Assembly: GCA_021734165.1 (NCBI GenBank) | Contig: JAIPJL010000017.1 | Coordinates: forward strand, 1-39,546 | Reading direction: 5' to 3' | Origin: a bacterium | Lineage (GTDB): Bacteria; Electryoneota; AABM5-125-24; Hatepunaeales; Hatepunaeaceae | Length of the DNA: 39,546 nt | Part shown: positions 1 to 8,058 of the stretch, in pieces | How the letters are laid out: every line of letters begins with the position of its first letter | Position numbering within the stretch: position 1 is the stretch's first letter | Notes under the pieces: generated by a model | Databases searched by the model: none | What the model saw: the letters and a program-made list of their open reading frames with translations, nothing else | What the model was told of the DNA's origin: nothing | Made by a program: the position numbers and the translations under genes

Positions 1-179
1 ACTTTAAATGCATGATCTGAATCAATGTAATTATTTGAATAACCTACAGCGAGTAGAGCTTTACCACAAACCGGTGAATCCCAGAACCAGGCAGGTAAAA
101 GCAGATCGTGCTCACCATGAACGTAACTCGACATGGCGAGGAGGATCAAACTAATTATCAGTATTAGAATTAATCTCAT
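1..179 (-). CDS. Partial exported LPP20-like protein (N-terminal 59 residues)
   Basis: The reading frame opens with an ATG at 179 and runs off the left edge without a stop. The first 22 or so residues form a hydrophobic signal peptide (MRLILILIISLILLAMSSYV). The mature part begins with LLLPAWFWDSP and continues to a LLAVGYS motif, which matches the P-[AG]-W-F start and the short glycine-containing strand of the LPP20-type proteins encoded just upstream. It follows the neighbouring lipoprotein gene after 15 bases and is probably the last visible gene of the same operon. No clear Shine-Dalgarno is seen. The function is unknown. The family assignment rests on about 35 mature residues and is tentative. 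Confidence 0.6.
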   Translation of the reverse strand, partial: MRLILILIISLILLAMSSYVHGEHDLLLPAWFWDSPVCGKALLAVGYSNNYIDSDHAFK

Positions 180-193
180 CTTATAAATGAGAG

Positions 194-778
194 TTATTCG
201 GCTTTTTTCCACTCATCAAATTTCTGTGTTTCAGCTTCTAAGTCTTTGAATGTTTCGGAAGCACGGAAACGTGTGTAAAGCTGTTCCTGTTGTTTCAACT
301 TATTAAGTAAAGCCTCGCTGGAAGCGCCAATCGGCATCTTCATAAGTACATAGACCCTGAAAGTACCCTGCTCGTTCTTAACTTCAGTTTTGTCAATTGT
401 AGCGCCTGAAAGAACCGTCGAAACCACCGCTTTGGTTGCCTGAGTGAACTGATCAAGATACTGAGCATCTTCACCTGTACCGACTTCTTCCTGGAAACGT
501 TTTGACAGCCCATTGAACTTAGTCTCAATGGTTTTAGCGATATCCATACGCGCCGCGTCGCCTGCTTTATCGCGCGCAAGTTGCAGATCGCGTGAAGTAG
601 CAGTTCCTGTTGCTATTATGAAGTTAGGATCTTCAGGCGGATTCAGAAACCAACCAGGAATCGCTTCCATCGTTTCCTGCGTCGCTTTTGGTGTTATGCC
701 TGTTTGTTGTTGGCTGGCTCCGCAACCTATCAAAATAACCACCAGCGCAAGCATAAGAGCTAATCTTAAGAATTTCAT
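194..778 (-). CDS. LPP20-family lipoprotein
   Basis: A 194-residue protein with a lipoprotein signal peptide whose lipobox is LIGC (Cys19), so it should be lipid-anchored in the envelope. The mature domain starts with IPGWFLNPPEDPNF, followed by the IATGTATSRDLQLARDKA segment typical of LPP20 domains (Pfam LPP20 family), then a long helical part and a strand FRVYVLMKMP. The C-terminal 45 residues are charged and helical. A strong Shine-Dalgarno (GGAGG, 7 bases before ATG) supports the start. It lies 62 bases after the 509-residue LPP20-like gene and 14 bases before the next gene, in one orientation, so an operon is likely. LPP20 proteins are known as envelope lipoproteins, and related domains occur in FlgT; no flagellar gene is visible here. 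The exact role is unknown. Confidence 0.8.
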   Translation of the reverse strand: MKFLRLALMLALVVILIGCGASQQQTGITPKATQETMEAIPGWFLNPPEDPNFIIATGTATSRDLQLARDKAGDAARMDIAKTIETKFNGLSKRFQEEVGTGEDAQYLDQFTQATKAVVSTVLSGATIDKTEVKNEQGTFRVYVLMKMPIGASSEALLNKLKQQEQLYTRFRASETFKDLEAETQKFDEWKKAE

Positions 779-840
779 TTGTCCTCCGTAATGATATTGT
801 GTGAACTAATTATTACTTACTTTATGATGTAAACTTCCAA

Positions 841-2370
841 TTACTTATCTGAATTTTCAGCTATGCGTTGCTTAATCTCTTTAATCAATGCATCACTTTC
901 ACGAACATTATCCTCACCGTCTGTAACAATAGCTAATTGCTTTAAAGCCCGTTGATATTCACCAAGTTCGTAAAGTTTTTTACCTTCCATCAGGGCATTT
1001 TGGGATGATTTTTCAAGTAACGGTTTTAGTTTGACAGATGCATTAGCCAGCGTTTTTTGGAATTCTCGTTTAGGTACATTGAGTTTCTTGTAAGCCTTCT
1101 CTTTCGCTCCCTTTTCAGATTTTTTATCCATTCCTTTACCGGTAAGGTCGATGCTGCCGATTCTATCGCCGGATTTCTTTTCGGTAATCGAAAGAGGAAG
1201 TTTCACCGAAACAAGATATTGAGCGCCATCAATTCCATCAACCATCTTTGAATCTGTCAGGATTACCTTTCCTGAGAGGAGGAAATCTCCATTTTCGTTA
1301 ATATGATGTCCGGCTTTCTGAACGGAACCGGATACAATCTGCTCTATATCTTCAACCGGCGCTCCCTCTTCATCCATCACATGTACAGAGAATGTCATTG
1401 ATGGAGTTGGGGAGATGTTATAACGAAATGTTGTCTGAATCGTTTTAAAATCACGTTTAAACATTGCTGGGATCATTTTCAGATCAAACGCAATCGTTGC
1501 TTTACCTTTATCATCACCGACCGCATTATGCCAGAAACTAACATACCCTTCGCTGTCTGTGTTCTGCTGCTCAAGTTTGTTGCCGTCGATATCATCAAGA
1601 CATAATTGTAAATCACTAAGCGGGATTGCATCTCCCTTTTGTTTCATAAATACTCGAACTGATAACGGTTCAGGTAATAGCCTTCCATTCATTGCTGTTT
1701 GATTGTCACCGGAGGTTTTCTCAATCTTTATTCTACTGATAATTTTGTGTATCTGGCTTAGGATAGCGGCGCTTGAAGTGACGTCATCTGTATTATATTG
1801 TTTACCGGTGATTGAGGAATAAAGAATTGCACGCGTTTCAAACTGAGCGGCGGTATCACCAGTTTCCATCAGAACCTTTATTGCAGGAATAATCTTGCCA
1901 CTATCAAGCATTTCTTCGCTATCTTGATATTGTTTTTGAAGTTCAGAGTGCATTCTATCAAGTTCAACCAGCAATCCCGTAGCATATTTGTCTTTCTCAA
2001 TCGTAACGAGTGCATAATAAGTATTTCCGGATGTGACTTTCTCGGAGACTTCAGCGCCTTTCAGACTTGCTTTGGCATAAGATTTACCGATTGATTTGTA
2101 TTCGCTGGTGATAGTTTCTTTATCATCAACGGCATGGGAAGAAACGACGTTTGTAATCTCATTCTCAATCGTTACTTCGATCTGGCGAGCTATCTGCTCG
2201 GAAGCTGCTTCAATGGCAGCATCATAATTTTCACCCGATCCTACGCCCACGAAATAAAACTCAGTCTGATAACGAGGGTGAGTTCCAGATGTAAACCAAC
2301 CAGGCGGAGCAGCCTGTGAAGAGGCTGTCAACCAAAGCAGGATGGATGTTAGTACTGTAATCAATTTCAT
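841..2370 (-). CDS. Exported LPP20-like protein with C-terminal TPR-like segment
   Basis: A 509-residue protein with a Sec signal peptide of about 20 residues ending in SSQA. The mature N-terminus PPGWFTSGTHP, followed by FYFVGVGSGENYDAAIEAA, matches the LPP20/FlgT N-domain pattern. The middle (about residues 230-400) looks like two beta-rich, Ig- or carboxypeptidase-regulatory-like modules (LSVRVFMKQKGDAIPLSDLQ and GSVQKAGHHINENGDFLLSG). The C-terminal 60 residues (ALMEGKKLYELGEYQRALKQ) resemble a single tetratricopeptide repeat. The ATG at 2370 has no visible Shine-Dalgarno. It lies 16 bases downstream of the 434-residue gene, so translation may be coupled. The product is probably periplasmic or outer-membrane associated. 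The precise function is not recognisable. Confidence 0.7.
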   Translation of the reverse strand: MKLITVLTSILLWLTASSQAAPPGWFTSGTHPRYQTEFYFVGVGSGENYDAAIEAASEQIARQIEVTIENEITNVVSSHAVDDKETITSEYKSIGKSYAKASLKGAEVSEKVTSGNTYYALVTIEKDKYATGLLVELDRMHSELQKQYQDSEEMLDSGKIIPAIKVLMETGDTAAQFETRAILYSSITGKQYNTDDVTSSAAILSQIHKIISRIKIEKTSGDNQTAMNGRLLPEPLSVRVFMKQKGDAIPLSDLQLCLDDIDGNKLEQQNTDSEGYVSFWHNAVGDDKGKATIAFDLKMIPAMFKRDFKTIQTTFRYNISPTPSMTFSVHVMDEEGAPVEDIEQIVSGSVQKAGHHINENGDFLLSGKVILTDSKMVDGIDGAQYLVSVKLPLSITEKKSGDRIGSIDLTGKGMDKKSEKGAKEKAYKKLNVPKREFQKTLANASVKLKPLLEKSSQNALMEGKKLYELGEYQRALKQLAIVTDGEDNVRESDALIKEIKQRIAENSDK

Positions 2371-2386
2371 TATTTATGTTTTTCGA

Positions 2387-3691
2387 TTATTCCGCTTTAA
2401 CTTCCAACAATACCAACTTTCTGTTGATATTAACCTTCCTTAGGATACCTTCGGTGTAATCTTCCTCGAAATATTCCTTAATTGCACGGTATAGCTTAGT
2501 GGTCTGTGGATAACTCGCAGGATCACACCAGAGAAGATAATCTAATGTTTGCTTGGTAACAATGTTTTCTTTGAATTTTTTGTTCTTTGTTACCTTTTCA
2601 AGAATATCAGTAAAGACAAATGAAATCTCTTCAGCCTGGTCTTCATCAAAATCAGTTGATAAACTAACGATCAGCTTATACTGCACACCACGCGACATGT
2701 CCTCTTTCCAGTAATCCATGATACGGCTGAGTACTTTGTCGATAGCGTCGTTGATGGCGTTTTCGATCAACACCATATCAGCGGTATTTGCGGATGGTGA
2801 ATAGCCGGTTTCGGTTCCGAGCAATCTTGCCGTGGTTGTCTCATAAGCGCGCACGCTTGCGGAAGCCTTCTTCGTGTTAAATTTATCGGCAGTTATGTTG
2901 ACTTCGTAGGTTATATAGACGTCACTGCCGATAGAAAGAGCGAGTTGATAGCTGTAATCTTCTTCAACATCTTTGAGTGAAAGTTGAGCTGATGTTAGCG
3001 CTGAAAGATCAGCCTGTTGCTCAGGCACGACAACATCATACTGTCTCGCAGTTAAATAACTCTCAATAGCTTTTGCTCCGTGGCTGAGGTTGGCATTAGT
3101 CTTTAGTACATCAATAGGATTTTCGCCTTTTTTAACAACCGGAATAACCATGATCATGGGCATTCCGAGTTCCTCTGTTAGTGTTGCGCGTGAAGGAAGT
3201 ATGTTGATCCCGTTAAGATAATCGCTGATAAGCTGCTTATTAACCTTGAAAACCTTCTGGATGTGAAGCTCGTATTCTTTGTTCTTTTTAATCGGTTTCT
3301 TGACTCGGCTGACGAGTTCATCACCTTCCCAGGCGATGTACTTGGTGATATTTTTAAGATCAAAAAACGCTTCCTGGTAAGGCTCAAATGCCTTGCGTTC
3401 CTTATCATTTGAAAGCAAAGGATCTGATCCTCCGAAAAGAACGAAGTAAACGGCGGCTCTGCGTGCGTCTTCTTCGGCAGTCTTAGACAGAGTTTTGTCT
3501 ATGTCTTTCTTTTTAGAATCGCCTTTTTTCCAATATCCAATTCCACCAGCCTGAACCATTACTTCAGTAGGTGAGGCAGATTCGATAAGTGTACCTTCTC
3601 GCGAACGTGGCAGATTGGATGCCTGAAGTTCGGCGCTAAATATGAACAGCATTAAGCAGGCTGTTATGAATATAATTGACAGGTTTCGCAT
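2387..3691 (-). CDS. Exported FlgT/LPP20-like envelope protein
   Basis: A 434-residue protein with a signal peptide (about 24 residues, ending SAELQAS). Residues 40-80 (VQAGGIGYWKKGD and the helix TAEEDARRAAVYFVLFGG) look like the LPP20/FlgT N-terminal domain. The middle, from about residue 175 (MIMVIPVVKKGENPIDVL) to DVYITYEVNIT, looks like the alpha/beta fold of FlgT middle domains or TolB N-domains: a nucleotide-free periplasmic fold with an AKAIESYLTARQYDVVVPE helix-strand unit. The start is supported by AAAGGAA 7 bases before the ATG. The gene lies between the probable barrel gene and the 509-residue LPP20-like gene in the same orientation. FlgT itself belongs to the flagellar H-ring of Vibrio, but no flagellar genes are seen here, so a general envelope role is more likely. 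Family similarity is judged by eye only. Confidence 0.65.
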   Translation of the reverse strand: MRNLSIIFITACLMLFIFSAELQASNLPRSREGTLIESASPTEVMVQAGGIGYWKKGDSKKKDIDKTLSKTAEEDARRAAVYFVLFGGSDPLLSNDKERKAFEPYQEAFFDLKNITKYIAWEGDELVSRVKKPIKKNKEYELHIQKVFKVNKQLISDYLNGINILPSRATLTEELGMPMIMVIPVVKKGENPIDVLKTNANLSHGAKAIESYLTARQYDVVVPEQQADLSALTSAQLSLKDVEEDYSYQLALSIGSDVYITYEVNITADKFNTKKASASVRAYETTTARLLGTETGYSPSANTADMVLIENAINDAIDKVLSRIMDYWKEDMSRGVQYKLIVSLSTDFDEDQAEEISFVFTDILEKVTKNKKFKENIVTKQTLDYLLWCDPASYPQTTKLYRAIKEYFEEDYTEGILRKVNINRKLVLLEVKAE

Positions 3692-3714
3692 CTCTTTTTC
3701 CTTTATATCTAAAA

Positions 3715-3754
3715 CTTGTAAACTTGCTAACTTACTATCTTGTTAACTTATTAC
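3715..3754 (+). repeat. CTTGNNAA octamer array (degenerate), five units
   Basis: Five consecutive 8-base units begin with CTT: CTTGTAAA, CTTGCTAA, CTTACTAT, CTTGTTAA and CTTATTAC. The last unit overlaps the stop codon of the 552-residue minus-strand gene. It is the same repeat family as the arrays in front of the large surface genes at 12963, 18138, 21911, 25191 and 27517. Here it lies in an operon gap and runs opposite to gene direction, while keeping the same absolute strand as all other copies. Confidence 0.75.
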
Positions 3755-5409
3755 TGCATTGCGCCTTTAATCATCGAGGCTGGATCAAAGGGTAAAGAAG
3801 GTGGAGTAAAGTGCATGTAAACACCGAAACAGGGTCCAACATGATTGACGTCAGGGAACCGATCATCAACATCAGCCATAGTGAATCCCGATTGATTAAC
3901 TGAAACATCCCAGACTTGCATATCAGGGAATAACCGGTATCCGCCTATAAAACCAATATGAAAATCAGGTGAGGCGGCATACTCAAAACCCAGATCGAAC
4001 TGCACCCCAAAACTCTGGTTACTTATCGTGTATTCAATGTCAGTTGATCCCATTGACAGATCCTGCTTAACCGTAAAACTCCTTATGCCTCCTTTTACTG
4101 CAAGGGAAACAGCCGTTCTCCCGAAGTAGTGTTTTTTCATCATACCCGCATGAATACCCCAGACGAATGGTGGTGTGCTTGTCAGGCTGGTGAATGTTGT
4201 GGTCTGTATTTGCAAATCCGGAGGAAACGCAAAGTTTCCACCGACCAGGAAGAATAATTGTGAAACTCCTGTTAAAGCTCCAAGGTTGTAATGAGCATCA
4301 AGATCGAGACCAGGTGCATACTCATTATAATCCTCAACAATCCTAATATCTTCACCCACAAGCATAAGTATTGTACCGGAAGTCACTTCAAGTTTATATA
4401 CCATAGGTTTAACAGCAATGTCTATACCGAGTCGTGGGTGCTCAACCACGACCATGCCCGGTACCCAGTTATCCTTTTTAACTGCCCATGCTGTGGACAG
4501 CGCTATCTTGTCGTTCTTGTTATCACCAACTTTGCCAATTCTGACCCAGCCGCTTCGATCAAACTGCATATCACCGCCAGGATATTCCACCCATTCACCG
4601 ACAAAGAAACAATCGTCAACATGGATACCTTCTTTTGTACCCATTTTAAACCCAACAGTTCCATTTTCGACTTCAGCAATAGTTGCTGCGAGTTTGAATT
4701 CGGGGATATCCTGAGTGGCTACCTTCAGATTTCGCGCAAAGTTCATAACAGCGCTTTCCCAGGCGAAATCGTCACGACCATAACCTTTTGAGAAAGTGGT
4801 ATTGGAAACCTTTAAAACAACCTTCGGTTCAGCTCCGGCAGTACTGACGTGAAACCATATTATACCACCATTAATCGAGTATGTAATTTTACCTGTATCT
4901 TTATCTTTCTTTTTTTGGTATCCAGTTAATACAGGTAAGTAAATATAGGCGGCGTTCATAACCTTTTCAATCTCTTCAAGGGTGACGCCGGATTCTTTGG
5001 CTTTTGTTGCAAGAAAGGTTTGTTTCTTGTCTTCGCTTAGCAGTTCCTCACCTCTTATAGACTGATATTCCTTGAGCATAGCTAATATTGCAGGTGTCAA
5101 TTTCTTTTGCATCAGATCAGCAATCTGATTAACGGAAAGGCTGTCTTTGGCGTTTGCAGATTTGACAAAATCACTGATTAAAGATTGTGGTAATGGATTA
5201 TAATCAAAGCGTTCCATTTCTATCTGACCTTTAACACTTTTAAGAAGTGTTGAAACCTGGTCATTGCTTAGTTTGCGAGCGCTTGGTGATGCGAGCCAGA
5301 GTGCGTTTATGTAAGATATTGACTTACGCTCGTATTTGTCTTGGCAGTGTGCATTTTGAACGGTAATTAGAAATGAAATGACAAGTAATGCCGTGATGTT
5401 GCGTTTCAA
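3751..5409 (-). CDS. Exported protein with C-terminal outer-membrane beta-barrel-like domain
   Basis: The first gene of the minus-strand envelope operon, 552 residues when read from TTG at 5409. This start is chosen because GGAGAG lies 5 bases upstream and the product then opens with a normal signal peptide (MKRNITALLVISFLITVQ, cleavage near NAHCQ). An in-frame ATG at 5478 would add 23 residues before it. Residues 25-150 are helical. Residues 230-360 contain a beta-rich stretch with TKEGIHVDDCFFVGEW and VPGMVVVEHPRLGIDI, reminiscent of the SH3-like C-domain of FlgT. The last 180 residues alternate as amphipathic strands (FAFPPDLQIQTTTFTSL, KGGIRSFTVKQDLSMGS, HIGFIGGYRLFPDMQVW), as in small outer-membrane barrels. 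It may anchor the LPP20-like partners encoded downstream. The specific function is unknown. Confidence 0.65.
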   Translation of the reverse strand: MKRNITALLVISFLITVQNAHCQDKYERKSISYINALWLASPSARKLSNDQVSTLLKSVKGQIEMERFDYNPLPQSLISDFVKSANAKDSLSVNQIADLMQKKLTPAILAMLKEYQSIRGEELLSEDKKQTFLATKAKESGVTLEEIEKVMNAAYIYLPVLTGYQKKKDKDTGKITYSINGGIIWFHVSTAGAEPKVVLKVSNTTFSKGYGRDDFAWESAVMNFARNLKVATQDIPEFKLAATIAEVENGTVGFKMGTKEGIHVDDCFFVGEWVEYPGGDMQFDRSGWVRIGKVGDNKNDKIALSTAWAVKKDNWVPGMVVVEHPRLGIDIAVKPMVYKLEVTSGTILMLVGEDIRIVEDYNEYAPGLDLDAHYNLGALTGVSQLFFLVGGNFAFPPDLQIQTTTFTSLTSTPPFVWGIHAGMMKKHYFGRTAVSLAVKGGIRSFTVKQDLSMGSTDIEYTISNQSFGVQFDLGFEYAASPDFHIGFIGGYRLFPDMQVWDVSVNQSGFTMADVDDRFPDVNHVGPCFGVYMHFTPPSLPFDPASMIKGAMQ

Positions 5410-5570
5410 GAATACTCTCCGGATGATATTGATATGAATGTTACCCAAAAAAGTAAGGACTGTACAGTTATAATGCAAGTGAGAAATCGGTTCTGTTTTT
5501 ATAAAAAGTATTATTTAAAACAACTCCGTGTGCTTTTCTACAAAGGCGAGGCGCTATTGCAGGGTGACAG

Positions 5571-5599
5571 TTGCGCAAATCGCTTGTTTACTATATATT
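5571..5599 (+). promoter_or_regulatory. Candidate sigma70-like promoter for mce
   Basis: TTGCGC at 5571-5576 and TATATT at 5594-5599 are separated by 17 bases. They lie just before the Shine-Dalgarno (GGAG, 5615-5618) of the epimerase gene, which would give a leader of about 18 bases. The -35 match is weak and the -10 match is good. The region 5410-5623 also separates two divergent transcription units, so a promoter for the minus-strand operon is expected there too but is not recognisable. Confidence 0.35.
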
Positions 5600-5623
5600 G
5601 ACTATGTAAACAATGGAGTAAAT

Positions 5624-6028
5624 ATGGAGATTTCAGGAGCAGTACTTGACCACATAGGCGTCGCTGTTAAACAGATTGAAGATACATTAAAAACATACAA
5701 ACTGTTGGGTATTGAACCTGGTCATCGCGAGGTAGTTGCTGATCAGGGCGTTGAATTGCAGATGCTGCCTGTTGGTGACGCAAGGCTGGAGTTGTTACAG
5801 CCGATGAATGAGGATTCACCGGTGAGTAAGTTTATTCAGAAAAAGGGGGAAGGATTACATCATATTGCGCTAAAAGTGCAAAATCTTGAAACTGTACTTG
5901 AGGATTGCAGGAATAAAGGCATAAGATTGATCGACGAAAAACCGCGCCTTGGCGCTGGTGGCTGTATGATAGCATTTATTCATCCTGCTTCCACCGGAGG
6001 AGTTCTTGTTGAGTTGGTGGGAAGTTAA
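5624..6028 (+). CDS. mce: Methylmalonyl-CoA epimerase
   Basis: A 134-residue protein of the vicinal-oxygen-chelate (glyoxalase) fold. It interconverts the R and S epimers of methylmalonyl-CoA between propionyl-CoA carboxylase or transcarboxylase and methylmalonyl-CoA mutase. Expected metal ligands are in place: His10 (LDHIGVAV), Gln59 (LELLQP), His79/80 (GLHHIALKV) and Glu130 (LVELVG). The length matches the family. The start at 5624 is chosen over an upstream in-frame ATG at 5528 because GGAG lies 5 bases before it and the family begins right before the LDHIGVAV strand; the upstream 32 residues have no family counterpart. The gene downstream encodes a methionine gamma-lyase-like enzyme, whose product 2-oxobutyrate feeds propionyl-CoA. 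That link is an inference. Confidence 0.93.
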   Translation: MEISGAVLDHIGVAVKQIEDTLKTYKLLGIEPGHREVVADQGVELQMLPVGDARLELLQPMNEDSPVSKFIQKKGEGLHHIALKVQNLETVLEDCRNKGIRLIDEKPRLGAGGCMIAFIHPASTGGVLVELVGS

Positions 6029-6145
6029 TAGCTTCAACAATAGAATTGAGGATTTAGAAGGGGGGATTTAGTAGTACCCGATGATTAGCAAAATATAGAG
6101 GGTACATAACAATAAATAATTAAGATTCATAACGGAGCAAGATAA

Positions 6146-7330
6146 ATGGTTAAAAAAGAATGGAGTTTTGATACACTAACCGTGCACGGTTCTGAAGGAA
6201 TTGATAAACATACCGGCGCTGTAGCGCCGCCTTTATATCAGACTTCAACCTTCGCATTTCATAACAGCGATCACGGAGCGGCATTATTTAATGGTGAAAC
6301 CGAAGGCTATATTTACTCTCGAATTTCCAATCCAACGCAGGCATGTTTTGAAAGACAGATGGCGTTTCTTGAGGGTTGTGAAGCGGGATTGGCATTCTCC
6401 TCAGGTTTAGCTGCAATCTCAGCTTTGGTGACAACATTATGTCGGACAGGTGAAAATTTTGTGTCGTCGAATACAATTTATGGTGGAACACACTCCCTGT
6501 TTCAGGGTTTTTTACCGCGTATGGGGATTGAAGCAAGAGAAGTACGCGCTACACATTTAGACGAAATTGAAGCAGCAATTGATGATAAAACACGACTCAT
6601 ATTTATTGAGACACCGGCAAATCCAAATCTTGATTTGATTGATATACAGGCGTGTGCTGAAATAGCGAAGAAACACGGCATACCGCTTGCGGTTGATAAT
6701 ACTTTCGCCACTCCGGCTTTGCAGCAACCGTTAGAATTAGGCGCAGAAGTTGTTGTACATTCCGCGACAAAGTATATAAGCGGGCATGGAGACACCGTTG
6801 CTGGAGTATTGACCGGCACAGAAGAATTGATTACGCGGATCAGGAAAGAAACTCTAACGCAAGTAGGCTATTGCATTAGCCCGTTTAACGCCTGGTTGCT
6901 TCTGCGAGGATTGAAAACTCTTTCAGTGCGCATGAATAGACACTGCGAAAATGGCAATCGTGTTGCTCAATATTTAAGTTTTCATCCTAAAATTGAGAAG
7001 GTCTATTATCCTGGATTGGCTACACATCCCGGTCACGATATAGCAAAAAGACAGATGAAAGATTTCGGTGGTATGATCGCTTTTGAAATTAAAGGTGATC
7101 TTCAGGCAGGAAAGACTTTCATTGACTCATTGGAGTTGTGTGTTCAGGCTGTCAGTCTTGGTGATTGTGATACTCTGGTTTGTCATCCTGCAAGTACAAC
7201 TCATTCAACATATACTCCGGAGCAGCTTACACAAGCAGGCATTAGTGAGACAATGATTCGTATTTCAGTCGGAATTGAGGACCCAAGTGATATTTGTAAC
7301 GACATAGGGCAGGCGTTACAGCGTATCTAA
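6146..7330 (+). CDS. Cys/Met metabolism PLP-dependent lyase, methionine gamma-lyase-like
   Basis: A 394-residue fold-type I PLP enzyme of the trans-sulfuration family. Lys209 in SATKYISGH is the Schiff-base lysine, Asp184 (AVDNTFATP) contacts the PLP ring nitrogen, Tyr57/Arg59 (YIYSRISNPT) bind phosphate of the neighbouring subunit, and Tyr112 (IYGGTHSLF) is the stacking tyrosine. The C-terminal block (HPASTTHSTYTPEQ, IRISVGIEDPSD) is also typical. The length fits methionine gamma-lyase, cystathionine gamma-lyase and cystathionine gamma-synthase better than the longer O-acetylhomoserine sulfhydrylases. The cysteine that follows Tyr-Gly in the Pseudomonas methionine gamma-lyase is Gly114 here, so substrate choice is open. 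GGAG lies 8 bases before the ATG. The gene follows mce by 117 bases, a stretch holding only a short G-rich repeat remnant at about 6058-6069. Confidence 0.85.
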   Translation: MVKKEWSFDTLTVHGSEGIDKHTGAVAPPLYQTSTFAFHNSDHGAALFNGETEGYIYSRISNPTQACFERQMAFLEGCEAGLAFSSGLAAISALVTTLCRTGENFVSSNTIYGGTHSLFQGFLPRMGIEAREVRATHLDEIEAAIDDKTRLIFIETPANPNLDLIDIQACAEIAKKHGIPLAVDNTFATPALQQPLELGAEVVVHSATKYISGHGDTVAGVLTGTEELITRIRKETLTQVGYCISPFNAWLLLRGLKTLSVRMNRHCENGNRVAQYLSFHPKIEKVYYPGLATHPGHDIAKRQMKDFGGMIAFEIKGDLQAGKTFIDSLELCVQAVSLGDCDTLVCHPASTTHSTYTPEQLTQAGISETMIRISVGIEDPSDICNDIGQALQRI

Positions 7331-7344
7331 AAAGCGAGGCAGAT

Positions 7345-7833
7345 ATGGTTTCAAAGATTTCCGGTGATAAACTGCAAGAAGTAACGAAGATTCTCAAAAA
7401 CTCCGGATTAGGGAGAGAATTAGCTGACGAAGAAATAGCGAAGATTGCAAATCTTGCAGTTGGAAAAAGTTTTATTAAGAATTCACGTATTTTACGCGAA
7501 GATTCAAAATCGAGAGACCTTTTCATGATTGCGGATGGTCGAGTTTCCGTACGATTGAAACTCCCATCAGAATTTGGCAGAGAAGAGGCGATTTATCAAA
7601 TCAGAGAGGGGCAGGTGTTTGGTGAACTCTCGCTTGTGGACGGTTCACCGAGATCTGCAACTGTTTATGCTGATGATGATGTTGAAACTTTCCAATTTGA
7701 TCATACGGAATTAATGCAGCTTTTGGAAGACAATCCGAGAATTGGTTTCGTATTGATGCGAAACCTGGCGTCAATTATTGCGCACAGAGTACGAAATACT
7801 AATATGCTTTGGAGAAACTCTTTAGTGTGGTGA
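7345..7833 (+). CDS. Stand-alone cyclic nucleotide-binding domain protein
   Basis: A 162-residue protein consisting of one cyclic-nucleotide-binding domain (about residues 35-150). The phosphate-binding cassette is clear: FGELSLVDGSPRSATV at residues 92-107, with Glu94 and Arg103 in the positions that contact the ribose and the cyclic phosphate. The protein ends soon after the C-helix (RNTNMLWRNSLVW), so it lacks the DNA-binding helix-turn-helix of Crp/Fnr regulators and should act by protein contact or simply as a ligand sensor. It starts 14 bases after the PLP-lyase stop (GCGAGG before the ATG) and is probably co-transcribed. Which nucleotide it binds and which partner it controls cannot be read from the sequence. 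Confidence 0.85.
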   Translation: MVSKISGDKLQEVTKILKNSGLGRELADEEIAKIANLAVGKSFIKNSRILREDSKSRDLFMIADGRVSVRLKLPSEFGREEAIYQIREGQVFGELSLVDGSPRSATVYADDDVETFQFDHTELMQLLEDNPRIGFVLMRNLASIIAHRVRNTNMLWRNSLVW

Positions 7834-7906
7834 TGATTGAACCTTTGAAATATTCATGCTGCAAACCGGGACGCGTACCGTGAAAATAGCCTAATTTCCC
7901 CCTATA

Positions 7907-7936
7907 TCCCCCTTACCTAGCTATGGGTAAGGGGGA
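7907..7936 (+). repeat. Palindromic C-rich/G-rich hairpin
   Basis: TCCCCCTTACC at 7907-7917 pairs perfectly over 11 bases with GGTAAGGGGGA at 7926-7936, with an 8-base loop. No T-run follows, so it is not a canonical Rho-independent terminator, although it lies between two units and could still stop or protect the upstream transcript. The C-rich half resembles the short C-rich repeat at 21478-21500. Confidence 0.6.
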
Positions 7937-8058
7937 GATGAGGAGATGGAGAAGACTATTTTTGGAAGAATGACAGGTTTTGTTTTCCGCATATTTCAAA
8001 GGTTTTAACGGTTGTCATTTGTAAACTCATGTTTCATACCGCACTGAATTTCCCAGGC

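Noticed and set aside
4291-4791. 166-codon plus-strand frame inside the barrel-like gene
   Set aside because: It lies wholly opposite a well-supported exported protein gene; its translation has no domain pattern.
841-5409. Flagellar FlgT/FlgO/FlgP locus
   Set aside because: Only domain-level resemblance; no flagellar structural or export gene is in the window, so no flagellar symbol was given.
6146-7330. Naming the PLP enzyme metB, metC or megL
   Set aside because: The active-site residues are common to the whole family and the discriminating cysteine of methionine gamma-lyase is glycine here, so the substrate cannot be fixed from sequence by eye.
7907-7936. Hairpin considered as a Rho-independent terminator
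   Set aside because: A strong stem but no T-run after it; listed as a palindrome only.
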